Below are positions 1-8,274 of a DNA stretch of 64,000 bases, one piece after another; within the stretch, counting starts at the first letter, position 1; the number at the start of each line of letters is the position of its first letter. The notes beneath the pieces were generated by a model. That model was not told the DNA's origin and did not search any database. It saw nothing but the letters and a program-made list of their open reading frames with translations. The stretch spans positions 124,001-188,000 of the forward strand of contig SSFR01000001.1 in the NCBI GenBank assembly GCA_008015505.1, written 5' to 3'. This stretch comes from Pedobacter sp. (lineage in GTDB: Bacteria; Bacteroidota; Bacteroidia; Sphingobacteriales; Sphingobacteriaceae). The translations under genes and the position numbers were made by a program.

Positions 1-436
1 CCACATCTACTTGTGCAAATCCTTTAACATCTTTAGAGGTAATCACATCAACCGGTACCGGCGATTCAATATTGGTCCGAGGGGCTGAAGTTCTAGAACC
101 CAAAACCACTATTTCTGTCAATGTGGCACTAGATAGCGCTAAACTAAAATCTTGTGTTTTAGTCGTATTGTCTATAGCCACATCAGCTGTAATACTCTCG
201 TAGCCAATCAGTGAAATTTTTAGTTTATAATTCCCTGGTGCTGGAAATTTCAATAGATACGCTCCATCTTTATTAGAAGCAGTTCCGTTTTGTGTTCCCT
301 GAACAACAATGCTCACACCAGGCAGGGTGAGCCCAGATGGGTCTACGATTTTTCCTTTAAGCTCCTGCCCCAATACCCCCATAGAACCAAGCCCACCTAC
401 GAGCAGCAACATGAACTTCTTGTAAATAGCTTTCAT
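1..436 (-). CDS. TonB-dependent receptor, N-terminal part (runs off window)
   Basis: The first 145 codons are visible; the rest lies beyond the left edge. A signal peptide ends near a GQELKGKIVD sequence and leads into a carboxypeptidase-like regulatory beta-sandwich (PSGLTLPGVSIVVQGTQNG, then GAYLLKFPAPG). Around residue 110 comes TEIVVLGSRTS, a typical TonB-box/plug beginning, followed by SPVPVDVITSKDV, the start of a plug domain. This is an outer-membrane importer of an unknown substrate. The plug start resembles classical siderophore/cobalamin-type receptors more than SusC, but the barrel is not visible, so the subclass is uncertain. It has its own 125 bp AT-rich upstream gap. Confidence 0.85.
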   Translation of the reverse strand, partial: MKAIYKKFMLLLVGGLGSMGVLGQELKGKIVDPSGLTLPGVSIVVQGTQNGTASNKDGAYLLKFPAPGNYKLKISLIGYESITADVAIDNTTKTQDFSLALSSATLTEIVVLGSRTSAPRTNIESPVPVDVITSKDVKGFAQVDV

Positions 437-561
437 AAGGTTTCGATTGAAATGATCTGTTTTTGATTTTTATAATTAAAAAATTATAATATTAGTTAAA
501 TTAATCAAACCTATAATTTTATTTTATAAAATCAAAAATTTTGAACAATAGTATAAAGACG

Positions 562-1323
562 CTATTGGGATATTCTCAGAGAAGGCAATCGAAGCCCCGT
601 AGGGTCCTGGCGATAATATTGATAGTTCAACTTGATCCATCGGATTAGCTCATATTCGTTGGCTTTAAGCATAAATTCATAACAAGGGCGATACTGCTGC
701 ATAAAATCTACCAAATTATCCCCAAATAGCCCGGTCACTCGGCCTACCAAACTAGAGGTGTATCTACTATTAATAACTGCTTGATAATAATCTCCTTCAA
801 TAATTCGCTGCAAGTGGCGCGCATTTCTGCCCTCTTTACTGAATAGATTGTACAAACCATCTATGCCTATTCCACCTTGCTGTGTCAATATATCGTCCGT
901 ATTCCCCCGAACATAAGCATCTTTATATACCGACTTGTTTTCTTTGAGCTTTTTCTCAGGAGATTGTATGGTGTCTTTAATTAACACTTCTGGCAATTGA
1001 ATACTATTGCGCTTGAGGTAAAATAGCACAACATTATTAATACCCGTGCATTTAATTGTATCTGCCTCATACCCACTCAGTGAAGCCTCTAGAAAAGTAC
1101 CTTCTGACAAATTGACACTAAATTCCCCACGTGTATTATTATAAAATCCTCCGCCTGTTTGAAGGTTATGAAGGTAAACACGAGTCAAACGCTGTTTACT
1201 ATCGCGATCAAAAACAATACCCTGAACGCTTATTTCCTGGGCAATTAGCCTTGCTGGTATAAAGGAGAAGAAAACGAAAATCAAGAAAAGCACTAAAAAA
1301 CATTTATGCTCAAGACTGCTCAT
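562..1323 (-). CDS. secreted protein with carboxypeptidase-like regulatory domain
   Basis: 253 aa. An N-terminal hydrophobic signal segment (about residues 9-28, ending LIAQ) is followed by a beta-sandwich of the CarboxypepD_reg-like type (ISVQGIVFDRDSKQRLTRVY, NTRGEFSVNL, about residues 30-105). The remaining 150 residues are charged and resemble other uncharacterised Bacteroidota periplasmic or outer-membrane-associated proteins; I recognise no catalytic motif. Its start overlaps the end of the upstream hydrolase gene by 4 bp, so it is probably the last gene of an operon that begins with the O-methyltransferase at 3471. Function is unknown; a cell-envelope role is inferred from the signal peptide and neighbours. 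Confidence 0.75.
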   Translation of the reverse strand: MSSLEHKCFLVLFLIFVFFSFIPARLIAQEISVQGIVFDRDSKQRLTRVYLHNLQTGGGFYNNTRGEFSVNLSEGTFLEASLSGYEADTIKCTGINNVVLFYLKRNSIQLPEVLIKDTIQSPEKKLKENKSVYKDAYVRGNTDDILTQQGGIGIDGLYNLFSKEGRNARHLQRIIEGDYYQAVINSRYTSSLVGRVTGLFGDNLVDFMQQYRPCYEFMLKANEYELIRWIKLNYQYYRQDPTGLRLPSLRISQ

Positions 1324-2153
1324 TTGGATACAAGCAATAACTGTCCCAACTCTATTCCATCGTTCAGTAAACTATTAATCGTCTTTAAATCTTCCACAGA
1401 TAAACCAAAACGTTTGGCAATAGAATAGAGTGTATCGCCCTGTTTTACTTCGTAAATAGCTATTGCTACAGGTGCTTTGGCTAATGTATTTTGAGATCGA
1501 TCAGCAGATTTTTGGACGATTTCTTTTTGTATTTTCTCTTCTCGTTTATGCTTTTCAAAAGCTGTCTCTGCACGATCATATTGGTCCAAACTATAGCGCT
1601 GAATCAAACCGATTAAAAGCTCTGGATAACGAGGATTAGTGGCATATCCAGCTTGCTTTAACCCTTGAGCCCAGCCCTTATAATCGTTTTTATCCAAATC
1701 AAACAAAAAAGCATATCGCTTTCTCTGCAAAAACTCGGAATGATCTCTAAAGGACTCTTCAGGTGTTTTATAAACTCTGAAACACTCGTCCTTTTGATCA
1801 TCATCTTTAAGCATCGTTTTGCCTTTCCAAACAGCAGTACATTTAATGCCAAAATGATTATTTGCTTGGGTAGCCAAACTACTATTCCCATTTCCCGACT
1901 CCAGCAATCCCTGAGCTAGTGTAATACTTGCTGGAATACCATATGTGTTCATCTCCGCAATAGCAACGTCCTTATAACGTTCGATATAACCATTTGCACT
2001 ACCATTGTTAACTACATTAGTTTTAACCGATCCCGAAGCTGATGTAATTGTTGCATTATTATTTTTCGTTACAGCCAACTGTCTCTTCGTCCCACATGAA
2101 CTAAAAAGTACCACAAAAAGCAACGTAGACAAAATGATACATCTCATTTGCAA
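1320..2153 (-). CDS. lipoprotein glucosaminidase (GH73) with LysM
   Basis: 277 aa. The N-terminus is a lipoprotein signal with lipobox FSSC (Cys20). Residues about 58-190 form a mannosyl-glycoprotein endo-beta-N-acetylglucosaminidase (GH73-like) domain with the catalytic-Glu motif LLESGNG and the NHFGIKC segment; a LysM peptidoglycan-binding repeat (YEVKQGDTLYSIAKRFGLS) closes the protein. It should cut the glycan strand of peptidoglycan from the periplasmic face. It overlaps the upstream paralogue by 10 bp and the downstream gene by 4 bp, indicating translational coupling. Family assignment is firm; cellular role (growth, division or septum processing) is not determined by the sequence. Confidence 0.9.
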   Translation of the reverse strand: MQMRCIILSTLLFVVLFSSCGTKRQLAVTKNNNATITSASGSVKTNVVNNGSANGYIERYKDVAIAEMNTYGIPASITLAQGLLESGNGNSSLATQANNHFGIKCTAVWKGKTMLKDDDQKDECFRVYKTPEESFRDHSEFLQRKRYAFLFDLDKNDYKGWAQGLKQAGYATNPRYPELLIGLIQRYSLDQYDRAETAFEKHKREEKIQKEIVQKSADRSQNTLAKAPVAIAIYEVKQGDTLYSIAKRFGLSVEDLKTINSLLNDGIELGQLLLVSK

Positions 2154-2830
2154 GCTAATTTTATTTTCTGACCTATCTGTAATTGTGTTGTTTTTAGGTG
2201 ATTACGACTTTGAAGCTTGGCTACTGTTGTACCATATTTCTTAGCCAGAGATGAAAGAGTATCACCTTTTTTAATATGATAGTAAACTATTCTTCTATGC
2301 TTTGATCTACTGGATCTTGGAACATTATCATTATCCTGTAGTTCTACATAATCCACCGGACGATCATCATATTGATACAATTTATACTTTTTAATAAGGG
2401 CCACGACACGACTCGCCCAAGCTTTATTAGCCGCATATTGAGCCTTTTGCATGCCCCATGCCCATGCTTTATAATCATATCTATCACACCTGTCAAATAG
2501 TACCCGAAACTGTTTGCGACTTTTTAGCATCGAAGAAAAGTCAGCATAGGATAATGCAACCGAATCATAGCTTTTATAACTCGATCGGATCTTAGCACTA
2601 TAACTCCGCCCTTTCATGCCAAAATGATTGTGTTGTATCCGAGCAAGTCTACTTGTTCCATTTCCCGACTCGTGCATGGCTACTGCTAAAACAATACTAG
2701 CTGGTAAGCCGTGCTCATTCATTTGCTGAATAGCCATGTCTTTATATTGATCGATATAGACTGTTGCTGAGTTTTGTGCCCATACCAGTTCACCGATACA
2801 GACAACAAATACAGTAAATAACCATTTCAT
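2144..2830 (-). CDS. secreted glucosaminidase (GH73) with LysM
   Basis: 228 aa. The signal peptide ends at VWAQ. A GH73-like domain follows (YIDQYKDMAIQQMNEHGLPA, catalytic motif MHESGNG, NHFGMKG, about residues 27-150), then a linker and one LysM repeat (YHIKKGDTLSSLAKKYGTT). It is a tandem paralogue of the next gene, sharing the same domain order, but it lacks a lipobox and so is probably free in the periplasm or exported. The start codon is 5 bp after the O-methyltransferase stop. Two adjacent GH73/LysM enzymes with different localisation signals suggest divided tasks on the cell wall; this is inference. Confidence 0.9.
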   Translation of the reverse strand: MKWLFTVFVVCIGELVWAQNSATVYIDQYKDMAIQQMNEHGLPASIVLAVAMHESGNGTSRLARIQHNHFGMKGRSYSAKIRSSYKSYDSVALSYADFSSMLKSRKQFRVLFDRCDRYDYKAWAWGMQKAQYAANKAWASRVVALIKKYKLYQYDDRPVDYVELQDNDNVPRSSRSKHRRIVYYHIKKGDTLSSLAKKYGTTVAKLQSRNHLKTTQLQIGQKIKLACK

Positions 2831-2835
2831 TCCAT

Positions 2836-3471
2836 TTATTTTTTACGAACGATTAACAATCCATCACGCACCGGAAGCATCAGTTTCTCCACCCGAGTAT
2901 CAGCCTGAACTAGTGCATTAAACTGCTGTATTCCAAGTGTATCTTTATCTGTGGCATCACTCAGAACTTTGCCACTCCAAAGTACATTATCTACAATGAT
3001 CACTCCTCCAGAAGACATCTTATCTAGCACCAAGTGGTAATAATTCGCATTATTTCTTTTGTCAGCATCAATAAAGACAAGGTCAAATACCTCATCCAAG
3101 GTAGGGATGATCGTAAGTGCATTGCCCAGATGACAATTGATTTTAGCTTCAAAAGCAGATTTTGAAAAACTCTCACGAACCATCTCTTCTAGCTCTTGAT
3201 TGACATCGATTGTATGTATGATCCCATCGACAGCTAATCCTTCTGCCAAACAGAGTGTTGCATATCCAGTATAGGTGCCTATCTCCAGAATACGGCGCGG
3301 ACGGATCAACTTACTGAGCATACTCAATACACGACCCTGATAATGACCAGACAACATCCTAGGCATAAGTACCTTCAGGTGAGTTTCTCGATTGATGTGC
3401 TTGAGTAAATCCGTCTCCGGATCACAATGCTGATCCAAGTAACTTTCTAGTTCTTTGCTGAGCAGTGCCAT
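2836..3471 (-). CDS. class I SAM-dependent O-methyltransferase
   Basis: About 211 aa from the ATG at 3471 (MALLSKELESYLDQHC). It belongs to the catechol O-methyltransferase-like family: the SAM motif ILEIGTYTGYATLCLAEGL, the second acidic loop with IHTIDVNQE, and the metal/substrate segment VFIDADKRNNANYY with DNVLWSGKV. Family members methylate small phenolic hydroxyls with a divalent metal; the substrate is unknown here. I prefer this start over an in-frame ATG 21 bp upstream because a -7-like box lies between the two (3476-3483). It is the first gene of a minus-strand operon leading into the two GH73 hydrolases. Confidence 0.88.
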   Translation of the reverse strand: MALLSKELESYLDQHCDPETDLLKHINRETHLKVLMPRMLSGHYQGRVLSMLSKLIRPRRILEIGTYTGYATLCLAEGLAVDGIIHTIDVNQELEEMVRESFSKSAFEAKINCHLGNALTIIPTLDEVFDLVFIDADKRNNANYYHLVLDKMSSGGVIIVDNVLWSGKVLSDATDKDTLGIQQFNALVQADTRVEKLMLPVRDGLLIVRKK

Positions 3472-3475
3472 GTTG

Positions 3476-3483
3476 CAAAGATA
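3476..3483 (-). promoter_or_regulatory. -7 box (TATCTTTG) just before O-methyltransferase ATG
   Basis: The minus strand reads TATCTTTG then CAAC then ATG. TAnnTTTG is the known Bacteroidota -7 consensus. Placed 4 nt before the start codon it would put the transcript start at or next to the ATG. No convincing -33 TTG is seen at the usual spacing. Confidence 0.5.
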
Positions 3484-3601
3484 TGAAACCAATTTTTGTA
3501 TGGTTCGACAACCGAAAATGAGATAACTGTATTAATGATCTGAATCCAAAAATTACACCATAAAGAAAATAATATAGCAACACTGAAACATATTATTAAG
3601 T

Positions 3602-4417
3602 TTGCAATCAATTTATTTAAATAAATGTAATTTTTATGAGAAATTTAAGCCTTATTGTTCTGTTCTGTTCTGTTCTGTAGTTATTTTATCATCTTGTTCA
3701 AAGGCTCCTATGAAGGATCCTGTATCTTCACAACCGGAAAAAAAGATGCAATTATCATCGGTTGGAAAACTAATCTTCCCATCGGAGGTATTCAAGGAGG
3801 TCGATCCTCAATCGCTTAAAGAAAATTTGGCTCAGCTTGGAATGTCTAGGATTGATGAGAAAACGTATGTTCAAAAATTTCCAGTAAAGGGATTTGCTAT
3901 TGTTTTATCCAGTGGTAAAGTGATCGAACCAAACACAGAAGGAAACCTCTTCTTAACTGAAGATGACTTTAAAGCGATGGCCCGGCCGTTTCAACTAAAG
4001 ATCAAAGGCACACTAATCTCAGCTAAAGATTATCGCTATTCACCGACTGACCGCCAAATCACTTTTGAATCCACTATCCAAGACTATCTAGCCAAAAGAA
4101 TGGATTGCCATAAAGAGGAAAGTAAAGGCCACGCTACTACTTCAGGGTATAAGGACATGGGTAGGTGTATGGATTACAATGGATATAGTAGTGATGGGGG
4201 AAATTATCCGAAAAACAATCCAAAATCCTACACCAATTTTGTAGGAAGTGATTGCTATTTTGCTCTAAAGAGAGGTAATTGTTATCTAGATCATTACAGA
4301 GGGGGGTGTTACGCCAATCATGGAGGGCAAAGCTACTCGTCGTTAATAGGGTGTCCTAGTTATTACCATACACATTCTTCTAGCCGGATGGGGGAGTTGA
4401 TGGGATTTTCATACTAA
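3602..4417 (+). CDS. Cys-rich lipoprotein, possibly phase-variable (ATG out of frame)
   Basis: The open frame can be opened here only from a TTG at 3602. The better start, ATG at 3636, is out of frame: it gives a 14-residue peptide ending at a TAG at 3678. Removing one TGTTC unit from the repeat at 3656-3678 makes the ATG read MRNLSLIVLFCSVVILSSC then SKAPMKDP, a textbook lipoprotein signal with lipobox LSSC. The mature protein has a KLIFPSEVFKEVDP region and a C-terminal 100 residues rich in Tyr, Gly and six Cys (GRCMDYNGYSS, SDCYFALKRGNCY, GGCYANHGG). No known domain was recognised. It may be switched by repeat slippage, expressed from TTG with an unusual n-region, or carry a sequencing error. 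Confidence 0.7.
   Translation: MQSIYLNKCNFYEKFKPYCSVLFCSVVILSSCSKAPMKDPVSSQPEKKMQLSSVGKLIFPSEVFKEVDPQSLKENLAQLGMSRIDEKTYVQKFPVKGFAIVLSSGKVIEPNTEGNLFLTEDDFKAMARPFQLKIKGTLISAKDYRYSPTDRQITFESTIQDYLAKRMDCHKEESKGHATTSGYKDMGRCMDYNGYSSDGGNYPKNNPKSYTNFVGSDCYFALKRGNCYLDHYRGGCYANHGGQSYSSLIGCPSYYHTHSSSRMGELMGFSY
3656..3678 (+). repeat. pentanucleotide tandem repeat (TGTTC)4 TGT
   Basis: Four perfect TGTTC units plus a partial fifth lie inside the signal-peptide coding part of the lipoprotein. The unit length is not a multiple of three, so gain or loss of units changes the reading frame between the ATG at 3636 and the long open frame. With three or six units the ATG is in frame; with the present four it is not. 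Confidence 0.95.
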
Positions 4418-4465
4418 GTTGTAATTAAATGATCACTACTGCACATCCAATGAAATTCAAGAAAA

Positions 4466-4630
4466 ATGACAATCTTATATATTCTAATACTGTTCTTACT
4501 TATTCTAGTTGCAGGGCTAGTTTTATCCATATGGAAAAGAAATGAAGATGGAATCTATATTTTCAGCATACTTTTAGCTATACCCTTACTTGTCTTCATT
4601 TTTTTATGGTTTCATTTCGGGTCTGAATAA
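4466..4630 (+). CDS. small two-helix membrane protein
   Basis: 54 aa open frame starting MTILYILILFLLILVAG and ending HFGSE. It has two strongly hydrophobic segments (about residues 3-23 and 30-51) separated by a short charged loop KRNEDG. It lies 48 bp after the lipoprotein gene on the same strand and may be cotranscribed. No family was recognised. The clean hydrophobic pattern argues for a real gene, but its shortness keeps confidence moderate. Confidence 0.5.
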   Translation: MTILYILILFLLILVAGLVLSIWKRNEDGIYIFSILLAIPLLVFIFLWFHFGSE

Positions 4631-4676
4631 ATTAGATAGTGGTTCTAAATCTTCAATAGAGATTGCAAAAACCTTT

Positions 4677-4712
4677 CTATCCGTAGTTTAGCTTTGGCAA
4701 TTCTACGGATAG
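4677..4712. terminator. inverted repeat between convergent genes
   Basis: CTATCCGTAG and CTACGGATAG form a perfect 10-bp stem around a 16-nt loop between the plus-strand small membrane gene and the minus-strand recQ. Position suggests a bidirectional terminator. A strong T-run is missing on both sides, so it may serve another purpose. Confidence 0.5.
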
Positions 4713-4749
4713 ATTGATTAGAAAGATTCCTTTGATTTGCCTAATGATA

Positions 4750-6870
4750 CTAGCTTGCCGCCTCTTTTTCCAATACAGCCAAGGCCAATCTGATCTTATG
4801 ATAAGATACAGACTCATTGAGATACTCAAAAACGGGTTTCATCGGATTACCCTTACCCAATACCTGAATCGCTTTCTGGACCAGTGTCACTTCTTCCCAA
4901 GCCACTAAATCGTCTAAACTAGCAATCGCCCCAGTGGTATACAGATGCGCTAGATGTGAATAAATCGTTTGTAGGCTCATACTTCGCTTAGTAGCAATCT
5001 CCTCCGGACTTAAACCCTTTTGATACCATACTAAGGTTTCTCGATACGTACCTCCTCTTCCTTTAGATGACATCGCTACCCAGAAATCGGCAATTGCATT
5101 CAGAAATGCCTGCCCATAACGATTCATTTTATAGGCACTAATCCCTGAAATATCCAGCATCTCCTGAGCTGTTTTAGGTTTAGCAATGACCATCCCTTGC
5201 AATGTGGCATCACTGAAAATAATATAGGCAGGGACCTGTTCTTGCTGAGCAAAATCACGTCTAATTGTTTTCAAAATGACAAACAGTTCATCTTCTGGCA
5301 CACGCGCGCGTTGCTTTGTTTGTTCTTCCATGGACTTTTTCTTAGCAGAAATGACTGGTAAAATAGTAAGCTCAACCATTCTCTTTCCAAAAAGAATCTC
5401 TCTACCCATCGGAGTGACCTTCAAAGCAAAATTTTCGTCATAGGCAATTTCCAACAAACCTAAATTGAGCATTTGCATCAAATAGCGCTGCCAATCCAAC
5501 GCACCGATATCTGATCCAACCCCATGCGTTTTGAGCTTATCATAACCCCGCTCCATAATCTCAATTCGCCTAGATCCACGAAGCACATCAATGATTAGTT
5601 GCGCTCCTTCTTTTTCACCAGTACGTACAATAGCCGATAAGGCTTTTTGAACAAGGGTAGTCCCATCAAAATGCTGACGCGGATTCTTACAGACATCGCA
5701 ATTCCCACAATTATTGTCCAAAGTTTCCGAGAAATAGTTAAGTAAGATTTTCCGACGACAATTATCTGCCTCCGCATACTGTTGTATCCGCTTCAGTTTT
5801 TCCAAATTGATCTCTGCCTGCCCACTTTCACTGGCAAACTTGTTGAGCATCATCATATCAGCATAACTGTAATAAAGGATTGTCTCAGCAGGCAAGCCAT
5901 CACGACCGGCACGGCCTATTTCCTGGTAATAGCCCTCCATACTTTTAGGCAGATTAAAATGAATCACCCAACGAACGTTGGATTTATCAATGCCCATTCC
6001 AAAGGCAATAGTTGCACAAACAATCGGCAATTCATCATTAACAAAATCCTCCTGAACACGCGCACGCTCATCTGGATCCATACCTGCATGATAGTACCCA
6101 GCATGAATTCCCACATGATTAAGTTTCTCTGCAACTTCTTCACACTTCGATCGGCTCAAGCAGTAAATAATTCCACTTTGAGTAGGTCTTTCCTTGATAA
6201 AATCAGCAATCTCTTGAAACTTTTGCTTAGGCTTAACACCCGAACGAACCTCTAAGCTCAGATTCATTCGATTGAATGATGAGATAAATAATTTAGGGTT
6301 TCGAAGCCCTAATTGCTTACAGATATCCTTACGCGTTACTTTATCGGCTGTCGCAGTCAAGGCAATAAAAGGAATATCGGAAAAGCGGTCCCTCAAAAAG
6401 CCCATTTTGGTGTATTCTGGTCTAAAATCATGCCCCCAAGAAGAAACACAATGAGCCTCATCAATTGCAAAAAGGGCAAGTTTTATTCTTGGAATGATTA
6501 AATCTAAATCCGTCAAGAGTTTTTCGGGCGATATATACAGCAATTGAATATCCCCTCGATGGCAGGATTCCAGAATGGGCTCCTGTTCAGAAAAATGCTG
6601 CGTACTATTTAAATATGCAGCAGCAATCCCACAAGCCTTTAATGCATCAACCTGGTCCTTCATTAAAGCAATCAATGGAGACACCACCAAACATGTCCCT
6701 TCTAGCATTAAAGCAGGGATTTGAAAACACATGGACTTTCCACCACCTGTGGGCATGAGCACCAAAGCATCCTTTTTGCTCAAAATATGCTGGATGATCT
6801 CTGATTGTTGAGGCCGAAAACGATCGTAGCCAAAGTACTTCTTTAATAACTCTTGCGCCTGCGTAAACAT
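4750..6870 (-). CDS. recQ: ATP-dependent DNA helicase RecQ
   Basis: 706 aa. It unwinds 3'-tailed DNA during recombination and fork repair. Walker A (PTGGGKS, residues 40-46), DEAH box (137-140), and motif VI (QEIGRAGRDG, about 316-325) are intact. The RecQ zinc-binding cysteines are at 371, 388, 391 and 394, followed by the RQC winged helix and an HRDC domain (AQEMLDISGISAYKMNRYGQ). A further C-terminal helix-turn-helix-like segment (GLSPEEIATKRSMSLQTIY) is common in Bacteroidota RecQ. The start is 9 bp after the ruvX stop on the same strand, with a -7-like box in the gap. Confidence 0.97.
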   Translation of the reverse strand: MFTQAQELLKKYFGYDRFRPQQSEIIQHILSKKDALVLMPTGGGKSMCFQIPALMLEGTCLVVSPLIALMKDQVDALKACGIAAAYLNSTQHFSEQEPILESCHRGDIQLLYISPEKLLTDLDLIIPRIKLALFAIDEAHCVSSWGHDFRPEYTKMGFLRDRFSDIPFIALTATADKVTRKDICKQLGLRNPKLFISSFNRMNLSLEVRSGVKPKQKFQEIADFIKERPTQSGIIYCLSRSKCEEVAEKLNHVGIHAGYYHAGMDPDERARVQEDFVNDELPIVCATIAFGMGIDKSNVRWVIHFNLPKSMEGYYQEIGRAGRDGLPAETILYYSYADMMMLNKFASESGQAEINLEKLKRIQQYAEADNCRRKILLNYFSETLDNNCGNCDVCKNPRQHFDGTTLVQKALSAIVRTGEKEGAQLIIDVLRGSRRIEIMERGYDKLKTHGVGSDIGALDWQRYLMQMLNLGLLEIAYDENFALKVTPMGREILFGKRMVELTILPVISAKKKSMEEQTKQRARVPEDELFVILKTIRRDFAQQEQVPAYIIFSDATLQGMVIAKPKTAQEMLDISGISAYKMNRYGQAFLNAIADFWVAMSSKGRGGTYRETLVWYQKGLSPEEIATKRSMSLQTIYSHLAHLYTTGAIASLDDLVAWEEVTLVQKAIQVLGKGNPMKPVFEYLNESVSYHKIRLALAVLEKEAAS

Positions 6871-6874
6871 GACA

Positions 6875-6882
6875 CAAACTTA
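6875..6882 (-). promoter_or_regulatory. -7 box (TAAGTTTG) just before recQ ATG
   Basis: The minus strand reads TAAGTTTG, TGTC, ATG. The box overlaps the last codon and stop of ruvX and would give recQ its own, essentially leaderless, transcript even though the genes are adjacent. Confidence 0.45.
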
Positions 6883-7302
6883 AAAGGAATTGGCTTTCTT
6901 CTCGAGATAAGATTGCAGAATAATCGTCGCTGAAATAGTGTCTATCCGATCTTTACTTTGTCGATCCATTTTTTTTAAACCACTTTGCGTGATGGTTGCC
7001 GATGCCATTTTAGAAGTAAAACGCTCATCCACAATATCAATAGGAATAGCAGGAAAATGTTTTTTTAAACTAGCAATAAACCCTTTCACATGAACAGCTG
7101 ACTGAGATGGGCTACCATCCATCTGTTTAGGCTCGCCCACTACAAAGCACTCAACAGACTCTGTTTCCATATATTTTTTGAGATAATCTAAGATATCTTT
7201 TGGATGAACTGTTTGTAGCCCTGTAGCAATAATTTGCAAAGGATCTGTAATTGCAATACCAATTCGCTTGGTACCATAATCAAATGCCATGATGCGAGAC
7301 AT
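6880..7302 (-). CDS. ruvX: putative pre-16S rRNA nuclease / Holliday junction resolvase-like YqgF
   Basis: 140 aa from MSRIMAFDYGTKRIG. The N-terminal DYGTKRIG motif carries the first catalytic Asp of the RNase H-like fold; VGEPKQMDGSPS and VDERFTS (Glu and Arg) and a C-terminal DTISATIILQSYL match YqgF. The enzyme trims 16S rRNA 5' ends and resembles RuvC. An upstream in-frame ATG at 7404 exists, but the extra 34 residues are encoded by a dispersed repeat (7324-7535) and lack family similarity, so the start at 7302 is chosen. Length fits the family (about 135-145 aa). Confidence 0.93.
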   Translation of the reverse strand: MSRIMAFDYGTKRIGIAITDPLQIIATGLQTVHPKDILDYLKKYMETESVECFVVGEPKQMDGSPSQSAVHVKGFIASLKKHFPAIPIDIVDERFTSKMASATITQSGLKKMDRQSKDRIDTISATIILQSYLEKKANSF

Positions 7303-7323
7303 ATTCGTATTTTGATTTACTCT

Positions 7324-7535
7324 ATGAGCCGATCTAAAGTTTATTTCATTCTTTTGGTTCTTTTTGGCTGCAATTTCTTTAGATTTTTCACAATAGTCTC
7401 CCACTATTGCTCCAAACCCGAGCGAAGCGAACAGTTGAATGCCTTTGAAAAATAAATTAAAGCATAAAAAATCCGCCTTATTTTGCTCAAAAATAACCGG
7501 CAGTTATTTCTTAAAATAAGCTTTAGACAGGCTCT
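7324..7535 (-). repeat. MITE-like palindromic repeat, copy A (diverged)
   Basis: It begins near TGAGCCGATCTAAAG and ends CTTTAGACAGGCTCT, degenerate forms of the inverted ends seen in copies at 26450 and 55920, in the opposite orientation. It shares a stretch of about 20 identical bases (GGTTCTTTTTGGCTGCAATT) with the reverse complement of the 55920 copy, and a GCTCAAAAATA segment. It is some 40 bp longer than the other copies because of divergent internal sequence. Confidence 0.75.
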
Positions 7536-7678
7536 ATTTCTAAATTGATTCGATACACTAACTCAAAAAGCGTAGCTTTGGGCTCTCCTTTATCCATAAC
7601 CTATGGTAAGTTATTCAATTAAGAACAAATTTAGCGCATTAGCCAACTAGTTACTTGTTGTGCTTAAATGAACTGAGC

Positions 7679-8245
7679 ATGAATAAACAATTACAAACAT
7701 TCGCCATAAGTATTTTACTAGCATTAGTTGTGTTGTCTGGGCAAGCACAAACCACTGCTGGGACGAGTAAAGATCATAAGCCCACTGAAAAAGTGGAAAC
7801 ATCCTATGACAAACTAGCTGCAGAGTACTTTTCACAAATTATGGGCATTGCCTTATCAGCTTCTTCTAACCTAAAGCTTTATCAATTTATTTACGACTGG
7901 ATTGGCACACCTTATCGGCTAGGAGGGGACTCCAAAAAAGGTATTGACTGCTCCAAGTTTGTTTTCGAGCTATATAATAAGGTATTCAATACAGTTATCG
8001 GGAATAATTCTCAAAACATCTTCGGGATGGTTAATCCTGTAAATACAAAAAATGAGTTAAAAGAAGGAGATTTAGTTTTTTTTAAAATACGTAGTCGGTC
8101 GATTACACATGTAGGTATTTATATTGGTAATAATAAATTTGCACATGCTTCCTCAAGCAAAGGTGTGATGATCAGCAATTTGGATGACGACTACTGGAAA
8201 AAATACTACTATAAAGGTGGACGTTTGCTCGGCCATTTCCAATAA
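7679..8245 (+). CDS. NlpC/P60 family peptidoglycan endopeptidase
   Basis: 188 aa from the ATG at 7679. Signal peptide (about 1-24, ending GQAQ), linker, then an NlpC/P60 papain-like domain: GTPYRLGG, nucleophile Cys91 in GIDCSKFV, catalytic His144 in THVGIYIGNNKFAH. These enzymes hydrolyse D-Glu-meso-DAP or related links in wall peptides. An in-frame TTG 24 bp upstream gives no better signal sequence. The gene stands alone in a plus-strand island directly after repeat copy A, so its promoter must lie in the 140 bp after that repeat or inside it. Confidence 0.92.
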   Translation: MNKQLQTFAISILLALVVLSGQAQTTAGTSKDHKPTEKVETSYDKLAAEYFSQIMGIALSASSNLKLYQFIYDWIGTPYRLGGDSKKGIDCSKFVFELYNKVFNTVIGNNSQNIFGMVNPVNTKNELKEGDLVFFKIRSRSITHVGIYIGNNKFAHASSSKGVMISNLDDDYWKKYYYKGGRLLGHFQ

Positions 8246-8274
8246 ATTCACCACCGCGAAAACCACTACCAAGA

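Noticed and set aside
5782-6255. 157-aa open frame on the plus strand opposite recQ
   Set aside because: It is an antisense shadow of a conserved helicase; composition is unlike real proteins here and there is no promoter or family match.
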